Shown here one piece after another: positions 52,242 through 60,530 of a stretch of 64,000 bases of DNA. Both the position numbers and the translations under genes were made by a program. Below the pieces are notes generated by a model, which had not been told where the DNA came from, made no database searches, and worked only from the letters and a program-made list of their open reading frames with translations. The stretch lies in contig NZ_JAAWWL010000001.1 in NCBI RefSeq assembly GCF_012272815.1, forward strand, positions 1,204,154-1,268,153. Reading direction: 5' to 3'. The DNA is from Croceivirga thetidis. GTDB taxonomy: Bacteria > Bacteroidota > Bacteroidia > Flavobacteriales > Flavobacteriaceae. Every line of letters starts with the position of its first letter. The first letter of the stretch is position 1.

Positions 52242-53450
52242 ATGCCCCGCTCCGGAACAGCAGATTTAACCTTGCATGGTGGTCATGTGCCACCTTGGCT
52301 CTTAAACAGAATGAAGGGCTTGGCCTTGCCAATGGTCGAAGCCATTATTCAAGAGCATGGCAAAGCTGGTTTTATCGAACGAATGGCGCATCCATTTTGG
52401 TTTCAAAGTTTCGGTACGGTTATCGGTATGGATTGGAATTCTTCAGGTGTTACCACTACCGTCTTGAAGGTACTTAAACAGGTAATAACTCCTGTTTCGA
52501 AACAATTGGGTATTTATGTTTGTGGAGGAAAAGGGAAACATTCCCTTAAAACGCCACAAGAGTTGCTAAATGTTGGTATGCAGACCGGCCTAAATGGTGA
52601 TGAACTAGCCAAGGCAAGTAAGTTGAGTGCCAAGGTCGACAATACTGCCCTTCAAGATGGGTTTCAACTGTACATCCATAATTTTTTGGTAACGGATGAA
52701 GGGGATTGGACGGTAGTTCAACAGGGGATGAACAATAAAAATGGAAAGGCAAGACGCTATCATTGGCATTCAGGTAGTGTCTCAAATTTTATCAAGGAAC
52801 CTCATGCAGCCGTCTGTGGCGAAAATCAAGGTAAAATTCTGAATTTGGTGCATAAAAATGCTGAGAATACCCAGAATTCAATACTCGAGATAACCAAAGA
52901 GCATCCAGATAAAATAGCCAAAGAATTACCACACCTCATTGTGCCGAGCTACCACAATATCAAAGCTAAAGATGTGGACCTAAAGCGAATGGGGAGCATT
53001 TTATGGTTGGCCCAAGAAAATGAGACCCAAAAGTTTGAGGATTTGTTATTGCTTAAAGGACTTGGACCAAGAACCTTGCAGAGCCTGACCTTGGTCAGTG
53101 AGGTGATTTACGGTACGCCCTCGCGATTTTCAGACCCTGCGCGTTTTGCTTTCGCCCATGGCGGTAAAGATGCAACACCGTTTCCAGTGCCTACCAAAGT
53201 CTACGACAAAACCATCTCAACCATGAAAACCGCGGTCGAAAAGGCCAAGATTGGTCATTCAGATAAACTCAAGGCCATTAAGAAATTATCAGAAATGGCC
53301 CAAAGGGCTGAAAAAGACTTTGTCCCTAATCAGAATTTTGAGGCTCTAGTGAGAAAAGAAAATCAAGAATCCCATAAATATGGAGGTCGAAGTGTTTTTG
53401 GGTATGCCAAACCACCTAAAGGAAGACAATTGGATTTATTTGAGGATTAA
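52242..53450 (+). CDS. DUF763 protein with C-terminal sliding-clamp motif
   Basis: A 402-residue DUF763 protein, a family without an agreed function. It has the usual start PRSGTADLTLHGGHVPPWL, the RRYHWHSG segment and a helix-hairpin-helix (about 260-285, LLLKGLGPRTLQSLTL) that suggests DNA binding. The tail ends in QLDLF at 396-400, the canonical beta-clamp binding pentapeptide, just before the last two acidic residues. This points to work at replication or repair sites. ATG at 52242 was preferred over a TTG two codons earlier. Confidence 0.85.
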   Translation: MPRSGTADLTLHGGHVPPWLLNRMKGLALPMVEAIIQEHGKAGFIERMAHPFWFQSFGTVIGMDWNSSGVTTTVLKVLKQVITPVSKQLGIYVCGGKGKHSLKTPQELLNVGMQTGLNGDELAKASKLSAKVDNTALQDGFQLYIHNFLVTDEGDWTVVQQGMNNKNGKARRYHWHSGSVSNFIKEPHAAVCGENQGKILNLVHKNAENTQNSILEITKEHPDKIAKELPHLIVPSYHNIKAKDVDLKRMGSILWLAQENETQKFEDLLLLKGLGPRTLQSLTLVSEVIYGTPSRFSDPARFAFAHGGKDATPFPVPTKVYDKTISTMKTAVEKAKIGHSDKLKAIKKLSEMAQRAEKDFVPNQNFEALVRKENQESHKYGGRSVFGYAKPPKGRQLDLFED

Positions 53451-53493
53451 TACCAAAAAGACCCTTTTGAGTCAAGACAATTAGCTTTCTTCC

Positions 53494-54396
53494 TTACTTG
53501 TCAACTGGCCTAGCAATGGTCCTTCGACTTGCCAAGTAAACTCCTAACAGCACCAGAATTGCAGCTAAAATTTTTACGGTTGTTAAAGTGTCCTTACCAG
53601 TGAGCAAAGCGAAAAGAATTCCGAAAAGCGGTTGAACATAAATAAAAGCACCTACAGTACTGGCCCTAAGTTGCGTCATCGCGAAAATATTGAATAGGTA
53701 GGTGCAAAAAGTGGTGCCGAGAATAACAAATGCAACTACACCATAAACCCAAAGCGGCATCGTGCCCCATTCAATTTTTAAAAAGTCGCCAATAGTTATT
53801 GGTAAATTGATAATAATAGCGATAGTGAAAAGCCATTTCATTAAGGTGAACGGATGGTACTTTTCAACCAATTTTTTCGCAACAATTAAATAGGCCCCAT
53901 AGGCAGTGGCATTTACTATAAAAAGAGAGTTGCCCAAAGGTATGTTCGGAGCATCTTGTCTTAATTCAGCTCCAAAAAGCACTAATCCCAGGGCACCAAT
54001 AAATCCCAAAAAAATGCCCAAACCTTTGTTAAGGGTAATTCTTTCCCTTAAGAAAAAAGCAGAAAGAACAACAACAATAATGGGACTAATGGTTACCAAA
54101 ACTGCGCTATTTATTGGAGTTGATAATTGCAGCCCCTTAAAAAATGACAGCATGTTGATTACCATTCCTAAAAGTGCGGCGACCAACATTCGGCCCCAAT
54201 CCCGTCGTTCTATTTTTTCTTTAGGGCCAAAAAAAGAAATTCCCCAAAAAAGTATCGCGGCACCAACAACCCTAAGAAAAATAAATCCAAAAGGAGTAAC
54301 ATAAGTTGGCATGACTCCTTTGGCAATGGTATGGTTAATACCATATATGGTAGTTGCTCCAATGGCAGCCAAAAAGGCTAGTGTTCTTTTACTCAT
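53494..54396 (-). CDS. EamA/DMT family transporter
   Basis: A 300-residue protein with ten membrane helices in two EamA repeats (about 5-140 and 150-290), typical of drug/metabolite transporters that export amino acids or other metabolites. Its ATG overlaps the stop of the ArsC-like gene by 4 bases. It is the last gene of the minus-strand cluster controlled from the ArsR region. The substrate is unknown; a link to the racemase in the same cluster is speculative. Confidence 0.92.
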   Translation of the reverse strand: MSKRTLAFLAAIGATTIYGINHTIAKGVMPTYVTPFGFIFLRVVGAAILFWGISFFGPKEKIERRDWGRMLVAALLGMVINMLSFFKGLQLSTPINSAVLVTISPIIVVVLSAFFLRERITLNKGLGIFLGFIGALGLVLFGAELRQDAPNIPLGNSLFIVNATAYGAYLIVAKKLVEKYHPFTLMKWLFTIAIIINLPITIGDFLKIEWGTMPLWVYGVVAFVILGTTFCTYLFNIFAMTQLRASTVGAFIYVQPLFGILFALLTGKDTLTTVKILAAILVLLGVYLASRRTIARPVDK

Positions 54397-54746
54397 CCGT
54401 GTAGGGCGGCCCTAGCGCCTTCAACCTGTTTTTTGGCATTGCCGATGAAAATCTGGTCTTCTACCACTACCACAGGTCGCTTTAAAAAGGTATAGTGCTC
54501 CAAAATGAGATTTTTAAAATCATCCTCAGCTAACTCCTGGTTATTTAGCCCACGTTGACGGAACAACATCGCTCGACGGCTGAACAACGACTCATAAGAA
54601 TCGGTCAATGCACGCATTTCTTCCAACTCGTCAGGGGTAACTCCCTTAGATTTAATTTCCCTCAGTTCTATATCATCAAGAGGTTCCAATTCCTTTAAAA
54701 TTTTTTGACAGGTTTTGCAGGTTTCTAAGTGGAATATTGTTTTCAT
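54393..54746 (-). CDS. ArsC/Spx family thioredoxin-fold protein
   Basis: A 117-residue protein of the ArsC/Spx/YffB family. The CxxC pair C10-C13 (ETCKTCQK) sits at the thioredoxin-like position, unlike classical ArsC, which has a single catalytic cysteine with downstream arginines. It may be a thiol reductase or Spx-like regulator and not an arsenate reductase. ATG at 54746 was chosen over a TTG two codons earlier. It overlaps the EamA gene by 4 bases. Confidence 0.82.
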   Translation of the reverse strand: MKTIFHLETCKTCQKILKELEPLDDIELREIKSKGVTPDELEEMRALTDSYESLFSRRAMLFRQRGLNNQELAEDDFKNLILEHYTFLKRPVVVVEDQIFIGNAKKQVEGARAALHG

Positions 54747-54769
54747 TTTCAATTAAGTTTTAGCTAATT

Positions 54770-55372
54770 CTATTCGTAAATACGGATTATTTGACCGTGG
54801 TCCTTACCCATTACACTTCTAACATATCCGTTAACTACTTTATTCATTGATACTGGATTATGACCAGGAAAGTAGTCTCTATACTTGTCGACAGCATCTT
54901 CTACCAAGCCTGCCGAGACCACATTGAGTCGTAGTCGACCAATGAGCTCTAACGAAGCTGCTTTTACAAAGCTATGAATTGCCCCGTTCACCATTGCAGC
55001 ACTTGCGGTTTTTTCAACCGGATCGTCTGCTAAAATTCCGGTGGTGAGGGTTATGGAACCATTTGAGTTTAGATAGGATTGCCCTATTCGAACAATATTA
55101 ACCTGTCCCATTAACTTACTTTCGAAACCTATGTAATAGTCTTCTTCTTGTAGATTTTTAAAAGTGTCCCATTTGGCTTCTCCTGCAATGCAAAGAATCG
55201 CATCCACTTTTCCCACTTCTTCGAACATCTGCTTAATTGATTCACTTGATTTGATATCTACCAACAGGTTTCCACTATTTCTTCCTGCAATTAATACTTC
55301 GTGACCCTTATTGAAATAGGCACTAACTTTTTTTCCAATAGTGCCATTGCCACCAATAATTAGAACCCTCAT
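54770..55372 (-). CDS. Short-chain dehydrogenase-like protein
   Basis: A 200-residue compact SDR relative. The cofactor motif GGNGTIGKKV begins at residue 7, and AGEAKWD takes the place of the NNAG motif. The usual YxxxK is absent: the equivalent stretch reads SAAMVNGAIHSFVKAAS, so it may bind cofactor without classical catalysis. It follows the racemase gene by 16 bases and precedes the ArsC-like gene by 23 bases. Confidence 0.85.
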   Translation of the reverse strand: MRVLIIGGNGTIGKKVSAYFNKGHEVLIAGRNSGNLLVDIKSSESIKQMFEEVGKVDAILCIAGEAKWDTFKNLQEEDYYIGFESKLMGQVNIVRIGQSYLNSNGSITLTTGILADDPVEKTASAAMVNGAIHSFVKAASLELIGRLRLNVVSAGLVEDAVDKYRDYFPGHNPVSMNKVVNGYVRSVMGKDHGQIIRIYE

Positions 55373-55388
55373 TTGTTAGGATTGAGTT

Positions 55389-56096
55389 TTAAATTGAATT
55401 TATTGCGGCTTCCACAGCTGCTCTTGAATGAATCATGGTAGTGTCAAAAGAGTGAACTGGGATTTCACCTTCTGGAATCAATATGGGCAATTCAGTACAA
55501 CCTAGAATAATACCTTGAGCACCATTTGAGATTAGGTTGCCAATAATGTCCAAACATTTGTTTTTAGAAGATTCTGAAAAATCACCTTTGGCTAACTCAT
55601 TGTAGATCATGTATTGCAGGGTATCGCGTTCTTTTTCGTTGGGGATCAAAACTTCAAGACCGTAACTATTTTTAAGAATACTTTTATAAAAATCTCGTTC
55701 CATGGTAAACTTGGTTCCCAAAAGGCCAACTTTGCTTAAACCTATTTTTTTAATGGCATTACCTGTGGCATCTGCTATATGAACAAAGGGAATTGAGATA
55801 GCTGCGGTAACATAATCACTTACCATATTTATAGTATTCGAGCCAATGATAATGAGGTCAGCCCCGGCATTTTCCAATCGTTTGGCCTCTATGGCCATCA
55901 GTTCGCCGATTTTGGTCCAGTTGTTTTCAAACGAAAGTTTTTCGATTGGAGCAAAATCAACAGAACTCATTAAAATTTTCGCCGAATGCGACCCACCCAT
56001 TTTCTCAACTACGAGTTGATTTAAAAAATCATAGTAAAACTTTGAAGATTGCCATGTAAGGCCCCCTATCAATCCAATTGTTTTCATCGTTTTCAT
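55389..56096 (-). CDS. Aspartate/glutamate racemase family protein
   Basis: A 235-residue cofactor-independent racemase of the aspartate racemase type. It starts IGLIGGLTWQSS, has a first-cysteine region replaced by GSNTINM, and keeps the second catalytic cysteine in GCTELPIL. Loss of the first cysteine suggests altered chemistry, as in some broad-specificity or inactive members. Starts at 56096 or 56087 are both plausible; the frame extends upstream to 56147 without a family match. First gene after the ArsR regulator, 169 bases away. Confidence 0.85.
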   Translation of the reverse strand: MKTMKTIGLIGGLTWQSSKFYYDFLNQLVVEKMGGSHSAKILMSSVDFAPIEKLSFENNWTKIGELMAIEAKRLENAGADLIIIGSNTINMVSDYVTAAISIPFVHIADATGNAIKKIGLSKVGLLGTKFTMERDFYKSILKNSYGLEVLIPNEKERDTLQYMIYNELAKGDFSESSKNKCLDIIGNLISNGAQGIILGCTELPILIPEGEIPVHSFDTTMIHSRAAVEAAINSI

Positions 56097-56265
56097 TTGG
56101 TTTTTGACATTTCTTCCGCTCCTGTAATTTTTATTTCTAAAAACCACTTTTTTATTCGATTTTGTAAGGTTTCCGTCGTACGAAAATCTACTTCGGTGGT
56201 ATTAATTGTACATGTTGAATTCATATTTAAATATCGCTATTTATCGATTTATTATTTTAAATTTT

Positions 56266-56571
56266 TTATAATTCTTCTTTTATTGACTTAATGTAGGCTT
56301 CTATTACTTTTTCATTTCTTCTATAGTAGGTCCATTTGCCATGACGTGTAGGAATAACCAGATCAGCATTCTGCATGGAATTCAAATAGGTTGAAATGGT
56401 TGACTGTGAAAGTCCCGCCTTATCCTGAATGTACCCTACACAAACCCCATCATCAAAATGGTCAATGTCTTGATGTGGCGGAAAATTCTCTGCTGGCTTT
56501 TTAAGCCATTGAAGAATTTTTACCCTCGTTTCATTAGCCAGCACTTTACTTATTTCAACTATATTCACCAT
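56266..56571 (-). CDS. ArsR/SmtB family transcriptional regulator
   Basis: A 101-residue winged-helix regulator. Residues about 5-30 (EISKVLANETRVKILQWL) and the recognition helix (AGLSQSTISTYLNSMQNADLV) match ArsR proteins. There is no ELCVCDL metal motif; histidines and a cysteine in PHQDIDHFDDGVC could serve instead, so the signal is uncertain. It lies 21 bases from a perfect inverted repeat shared with the divergent DinB-fold gene, which strongly suggests autoregulation. Confidence 0.9.
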   Translation of the reverse strand: MVNIVEISKVLANETRVKILQWLKKPAENFPPHQDIDHFDDGVCVGYIQDKAGLSQSTISTYLNSMQNADLVIPTRHGKWTYYRRNEKVIEAYIKSIKEEL

Positions 56572-56592
56572 GTAAAATTAATTAAAATATTT

Positions 56593-56616
56593 ACATATCT
56601 AGAATATTAGATATGT
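56593..56616. promoter_or_regulatory. Candidate ArsR operator, perfect inverted repeat
   Basis: ACATATCTA and TAGATATGT are exact complements separated by GAATAT. The site is 21 bases from the ArsR ATG and 15 bases from the DinB-fold ATG, and resembles the ATAT-rich operators of ArsR/SmtB proteins. Confidence 0.7.
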
Positions 56617-56631
56617 TTTAACAGAACTTCC

Positions 56632-57093
56632 ATGCAACAGCTTTCAATTATTGTAAATCAAAACCGCAAGATTCTTTACAAGTACCTAACAGGTTTGTCC
56701 GATGATGAGCTTTTCACAATACCCAAAGGTTTTAATAATAACATATGGTGGAACATTGCCCATGTTGTGGTGACACAACAAAAATTGGTCTACGGCCTCA
56801 GTGGTTTACCCTTGAATATCTCACAACAGCTTGTAGAAGATTACCAAAAGGGTTCTTTTCCCAAAGAAAAACCCAACCAAGAAGAAGTTGAAGAAATCAA
56901 GAGGTTACTTTTTGAACTTCCTGAAAAAACGCAGGCCGACTATGATGCTGGGTTATTTACCAATTTTAAAAGTTACATGACCACTCCGAAGGTCGAGTTG
57001 AACAGCGTTGAAGATGCAATGGCGTTCAATGTTTTTCATGAGGGTCTGCATTTGGGAAGTATTATGGCAATTCTGCGCGCGGTAAAAGCGTAA
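56632..57093 (+). CDS. DinB-fold protein
   Basis: A 153-residue cytoplasmic DinB/YfiT-superfamily protein, a four-helix bundle. Metal-binding histidines are likely in NIAHVVVTQQ and VFHEGLHLGS. Family members include bacillithiol and mycothiol transferases, but the activity here is unknown. It is divergent from the ArsR regulator, with a perfect operator-like repeat between them, so it is probably the main regulated target. ATG start at 56632. Confidence 0.9.
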   Translation: MQQLSIIVNQNRKILYKYLTGLSDDELFTIPKGFNNNIWWNIAHVVVTQQKLVYGLSGLPLNISQQLVEDYQKGSFPKEKPNQEEVEEIKRLLFELPEKTQADYDAGLFTNFKSYMTTPKVELNSVEDAMAFNVFHEGLHLGSIMAILRAVKA

Positions 57094-57098
57094 TTTTG
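57091..57098 (+). promoter_or_regulatory. -7 element for the cystathionine synthase/lyase gene
   Basis: TAATTTTG, an exact TAnnTTTG match overlapping the stop of the DinB-fold gene, 24 bases before the ATG at 57123. Confidence 0.5.
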
Positions 57099-57122
57099 CA
57101 ACCGAATTACGAACAAAGCTAA

Positions 57123-58277
57123 ATGAGCAAAAAAGACTTACGATTTAACAGCAAAACTATTCACGGGGGTCAACATCCTGATGCGGCTTATGGCGCAGTT
57201 ATGCCTCCGATTTATCAAACTTCTACCTATGCCCAGACTACGCCTGGTGGTCACAAGGGATTTGAATATTCCAGAAGTGCAAACCCGACTCGAACAGCCT
57301 TAGAAAATGCATTGGCCAGTATTGAGAACGGAACTTATGGACTGGCATTTGCCAGCGGGTTATCGGCTATTGATGCAGTCATAAAACTCTTGGAACCGGG
57401 TGATGAGGTAATTTCTACAAACGACCTCTATGGCGGAAGCTACCGACTATTTCGTCAGATTTTCGAAAAATTCGGAATTACTTTTCATTTTATGGGCATG
57501 CAAAGCGTTGACGCCATTGCCGAAAAAGTGAATGGAAATACGAAATTGATTTGGGTTGAAACACCTACAAACCCAATGATGAATGTTATTGATATTGCCT
57601 CAATTTCGAAGTTGGCAAAGGATAAAGGATTGTTATTGGCCGTTGACAATACGTTTGCAACACCTTATCTGCAAAGACCTTTGGATTTGGGAGCAGATAT
57701 TGTGATGCATTCCGCTACCAAATATTTAGGTGGGCATAGTGATGTTGTTGTTGGTGCTTTAGTGGTTAAGGATAAAGACTTGGCCGATAAGCTCTATTTC
57801 ATTCAAAATGCAAGTGGCGCCGTTTGTGGTCCGATGGATAGTTTTTTGACCCTTCGTGGTATTAAGACCTTGCACGTACGCATGCAAAGACATTGCGAGA
57901 ATGGTAAGATAATCGCAGAATATTTAAAAGATCACCAAAAAATTGAAAAGGTTTACTGGCCAGGATTTGAGGAACATCCCAACCACGACATCGCAAAGAC
58001 ACAGATGGATGATTTTGGTGGAATGATTTCGTTTATACCCAAAGGCAGCTCTTTTGAGGATGCTGTGAAAATTGTAGAAAACCTCAGGGTTTTTACTTTG
58101 GCAGAATCATTAGGGGGTGTCGAAAGTCTTGCGGGCCATCCAGCTAGTATGACCCACGCTAGTATTCCTAAAGTAGAGCGCGAAAAAAGCGGTGTAGTTG
58201 ATTCATTAATAAGGCTAAGTGTTGGTATTGAAGACGCAGAAGACCTTATTGCTGACCTAGAGCAAGCAATAGGTTAA
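57123..58277 (+). CDS. Cystathionine gamma-synthase/lyase family enzyme
   Basis: A 384-residue PLP enzyme of trans-sulfuration. The Schiff-base lysine is K200 in HSATKYLGGHSD, with YSRSANPTR and SGLSAIDAV upstream as expected. Synthase (MetB) and gamma-lyase (MetC/CTH) activities cannot be separated by eye. It links cysteine and homocysteine metabolism. It has its own promoter element overlapping the stop of the DinB-fold gene. Confidence 0.93.
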   Translation: MSKKDLRFNSKTIHGGQHPDAAYGAVMPPIYQTSTYAQTTPGGHKGFEYSRSANPTRTALENALASIENGTYGLAFASGLSAIDAVIKLLEPGDEVISTNDLYGGSYRLFRQIFEKFGITFHFMGMQSVDAIAEKVNGNTKLIWVETPTNPMMNVIDIASISKLAKDKGLLLAVDNTFATPYLQRPLDLGADIVMHSATKYLGGHSDVVVGALVVKDKDLADKLYFIQNASGAVCGPMDSFLTLRGIKTLHVRMQRHCENGKIIAEYLKDHQKIEKVYWPGFEEHPNHDIAKTQMDDFGGMISFIPKGSSFEDAVKIVENLRVFTLAESLGGVESLAGHPASMTHASIPKVEREKSGVVDSLIRLSVGIEDAEDLIADLEQAIG

Positions 58278-58317
58278 AGATTTGACAAAATATCGCAGTC
58301 AAATTATATAAATGACA

Positions 58318-58325
58318 TAATTTTG
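58318..58325 (+). promoter_or_regulatory. -7 element for gdhA
   Basis: TAATTTTG, an exact TAnnTTTG match, giving a leader of about 65 bases before the gdhA ATG at 58398. Confidence 0.45.
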
Positions 58326-58397
58326 CCGTTATATTTTTAATTTGATAAAAAAGGCCCCTTTTTTAGGGTTTCTAATTAACAACTTACCAAATCCTTT

Positions 58398-59741
58398 ATG
58401 GAAGCAAAAATCAAAGCATTTATGGATGAGGTGAAGACCAGAAATGGTCATGAACCCGAATTCATTCAAGCGGTCCAAGAAGTGGCCGAAACTGTAATTC
58501 CTTATATCGCAAAGCACGAAATTTACAACGGTAAAAACATTCTACTTCGAATGGTAGAACCAGAGCGGTTATTATCATTTCGTGTGGCTTGGGTTGATGA
58601 TGATGGAGAAATTCATGTGAATAGGGGGTATAGAATTCAAATGAACTCGGCAATTGGTCCATATAAAGGAGGTTTACGATTTCATCCAACTGTTAACGCA
58701 AGTGTTTTGAAATTTTTGGCTTTTGAACAGGTTTTCAAAAATAGCTTGACCACCCTACCAATGGGAGGTGGAAAAGGAGGTTCAGATTTTGACCCGAAAG
58801 GTAAATCCGATGATGAGGTAATGCGTTTTTGTCATGCTTTTATGTTGGAGTTGTGTCGCCATATCGGTCCGAATACAGATGTTCCTGCGGGTGATATCGG
58901 TGTTGGGTCTCGAGAAATTGGTTTCCTTTTCGGTGCTTATAAAAAGATACGAAATGAATTTACTGGAGTATTGACAGGAAAAGGACGTTCTTGGGGTGGA
59001 TCACTTATCCGTCCGGAAGCTACGGGTTATGGTACTGTTTATTTTGCCGATAGTATGCTAAAGACCAAAAGTGACTCTTTCGAAGGCAAAAAGGTTGTAA
59101 TCTCAGGCTCAGGAAATGTAGCGCAATTTGCAGCTGAAAAAGTTCTTCAACTAGGTGGTAAGGTTTTGACCCTTTCTGATTCAGGTGGATACATTTATGA
59201 TAAGGATGGTATCGATGAGGAGAAATTGGAATGGGTGATGGATTTGAAAAATAACCGTCGTGGTAGGATTTCTGAATATGCAGAGAAGTTTTCAAGTGCA
59301 GAATACCAGAAAGGGAAAACACCTTGGGAAGTACCATGTGATGTGGCCTTACCTTGTGCCACACAAAATGAGTTGAACGGCGATGATGCCGCTACTCTTT
59401 TGAAAAATGGATGTATAGCCGTTTCTGAAGGTGCTAATATGCCATCAACTCCTGAAGCTATTCATGCCTTTCATGAAGCAAAAATACTATTCGCTCCAGG
59501 CAAAGCTTCCAATGCAGGCGGTGTTGCTACTTCAGGATTGGAAATGTCTCAAAACTCACTTCGTATAAGCTGGACACGAGAGGAAGTTGACGAGCGATTG
59601 AAGGCCATTATGAACGATATTCACGAATCATGCATTGAATATGGTACCGAAGAAGGAGGTTACTGTAATTATGTAAAAGGAGCCAATATCGCCGGTTTTG
59701 TTAAGGTGGCCGACGCCATGCTTGCCCAAGGTGTGATATAA
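58398..59741 (+). CDS. gdhA: Glutamate dehydrogenase, NADP-type
   Basis: A 447-residue hexameric glutamate dehydrogenase that aminates 2-oxoglutarate. The substrate region YKGGLRFHP, catalytic lysine in MGGGKGGSDFDPKGKS, and the nucleotide fold GSGNVAQFAAEK are intact. The length and sequence match the small NADP-dependent biosynthetic type. It is monocistronic, with a promoter about 70 bases upstream and a terminator after it. A key ammonium assimilation enzyme. Confidence 0.97.
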   Translation: MEAKIKAFMDEVKTRNGHEPEFIQAVQEVAETVIPYIAKHEIYNGKNILLRMVEPERLLSFRVAWVDDDGEIHVNRGYRIQMNSAIGPYKGGLRFHPTVNASVLKFLAFEQVFKNSLTTLPMGGGKGGSDFDPKGKSDDEVMRFCHAFMLELCRHIGPNTDVPAGDIGVGSREIGFLFGAYKKIRNEFTGVLTGKGRSWGGSLIRPEATGYGTVYFADSMLKTKSDSFEGKKVVISGSGNVAQFAAEKVLQLGGKVLTLSDSGGYIYDKDGIDEEKLEWVMDLKNNRRGRISEYAEKFSSAEYQKGKTPWEVPCDVALPCATQNELNGDDAATLLKNGCIAVSEGANMPSTPEAIHAFHEAKILFAPGKASNAGGVATSGLEMSQNSLRISWTREEVDERLKAIMNDIHESCIEYGTEEGGYCNYVKGANIAGFVKVADAMLAQGVI

Positions 59742-59766
59742 CCAAAGGGTATAGAAATGAATTATG

Positions 59767-59798
59767 GACCCATCTAGTAAATACTGGATGGGTCTTTT
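59767..59798 (+). terminator. Terminator of gdhA
   Basis: GACCCATC and GATGGGTC pair, extended by AGTA/TACT, and are followed by TTTT. The -7-like element of recO lies immediately after. Confidence 0.88.
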
Positions 59799-59805
59799 AT
59801 CTTTA
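59798..59805 (+). promoter_or_regulatory. -7-like element just before recO
   Basis: TATCTTTA, one mismatch to TAnnTTTG, ends 4 bases before the recO ATG. It would give a leaderless mRNA. Confidence 0.4.
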
Positions 59806-59809
59806 GCCC

Positions 59810-60529
59810 ATGCAAGTCACTACAAGGGCAATTGTATTATCAAGCTTGAAATACGGAGATTCGAGTTTAATTGTTAAAGCTTTCACGGCTTCCGACGGGC
59901 TTAAATCGTATTTGTTAAAAGGTGTACTAACCTCCAAAAAAAGCAAGCTCAAAGCTGCTCTTTTTCAACCCTTGACCCAATTGGAATTGGTGGCTTATCA
60001 TAAAAATAAAGGAAGCCTTGAAAGTATACGAGAGGCAAAGGTTGTCAATCCTTACAAGACCTTACATAGCGATATTATAAAGAACAGTTTGGTATTGTTT
60101 TTGGCTGAAATGTTGACAAACTCAATTCAAGAAGAACAGGCAGACCAATCGTTGTTAAACTATTTGGAGTATAGTTTCAGTTGGTTGGATAATAATGACT
60201 TCATCTCTCAATTTCATTTGTTGTTTTTAGTAAATCTTTCAAAGTATTTGGGTTTCTATCCCGATGAGTCAAATATTTCTGGACATTATTTTGATTTGTT
60301 GGAAGGAAATTTTAGAGCGACCCCAAATTTAAATCCCTTGATAGAAAACGAACAAACCGAATTGTTCAAACGATTTTTGGGCATTAATTTTGATGCACTA
60401 AAGTCAATTAAAACCAATAAAAGAAGCCGACAAGAATTACTGAAAAGTGTGATTTTGTATTATGAATTACATTTGCACGGTTTCAGAAAACCTAAGTCCT
60501 TGGCGGTGCTAAATGCCGTGTTCGACTAA
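59810..60529 (+). CDS. recO: DNA repair protein RecO
   Basis: A 239-residue RecO. The N-terminal OB fold (about 1-80) is clear: TTRAIVLSSLKYGDSSLIVKAFT. It is followed by the helical domain. RecO loads RecA on SSB-coated DNA with RecR. The zinc cysteines found in some homologues are not present. ATG at 59810; the stop is one base from the start of the TonB receptor gene, so the two are cotranscribed although functionally unrelated. Confidence 0.93.
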   Translation: MQVTTRAIVLSSLKYGDSSLIVKAFTASDGLKSYLLKGVLTSKKSKLKAALFQPLTQLELVAYHKNKGSLESIREAKVVNPYKTLHSDIIKNSLVLFLAEMLTNSIQEEQADQSLLNYLEYSFSWLDNNDFISQFHLLFLVNLSKYLGFYPDESNISGHYFDLLEGNFRATPNLNPLIENEQTELFKRFLGINFDALKSIKTNKRSRQELLKSVILYYELHLHGFRKPKSLAVLNAVFD

Positions 60530-60530
60530 T

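Noticed and set aside
54393-54746. Arsenate reductase call for the ArsC-like protein
   Set aside because: It has a CxxC pair and lacks the arginine-rich features of true ArsC, so only the family fold is claimed, despite the ArsR gene nearby.
56081-56120. Five-codon ORF (MSKTK) overlapping the racemase start as ATGA with an upstream AGGAG
   Set aside because: It could be a coupling leader, but it is too short to judge and chance is likely in this composition.
56049-56291. 80-codon plus-strand frame between racemase and ArsR genes
   Set aside because: It overlaps the racemase antisense and the AT-rich control region, has no family resemblance, and its composition matches a chance frame.
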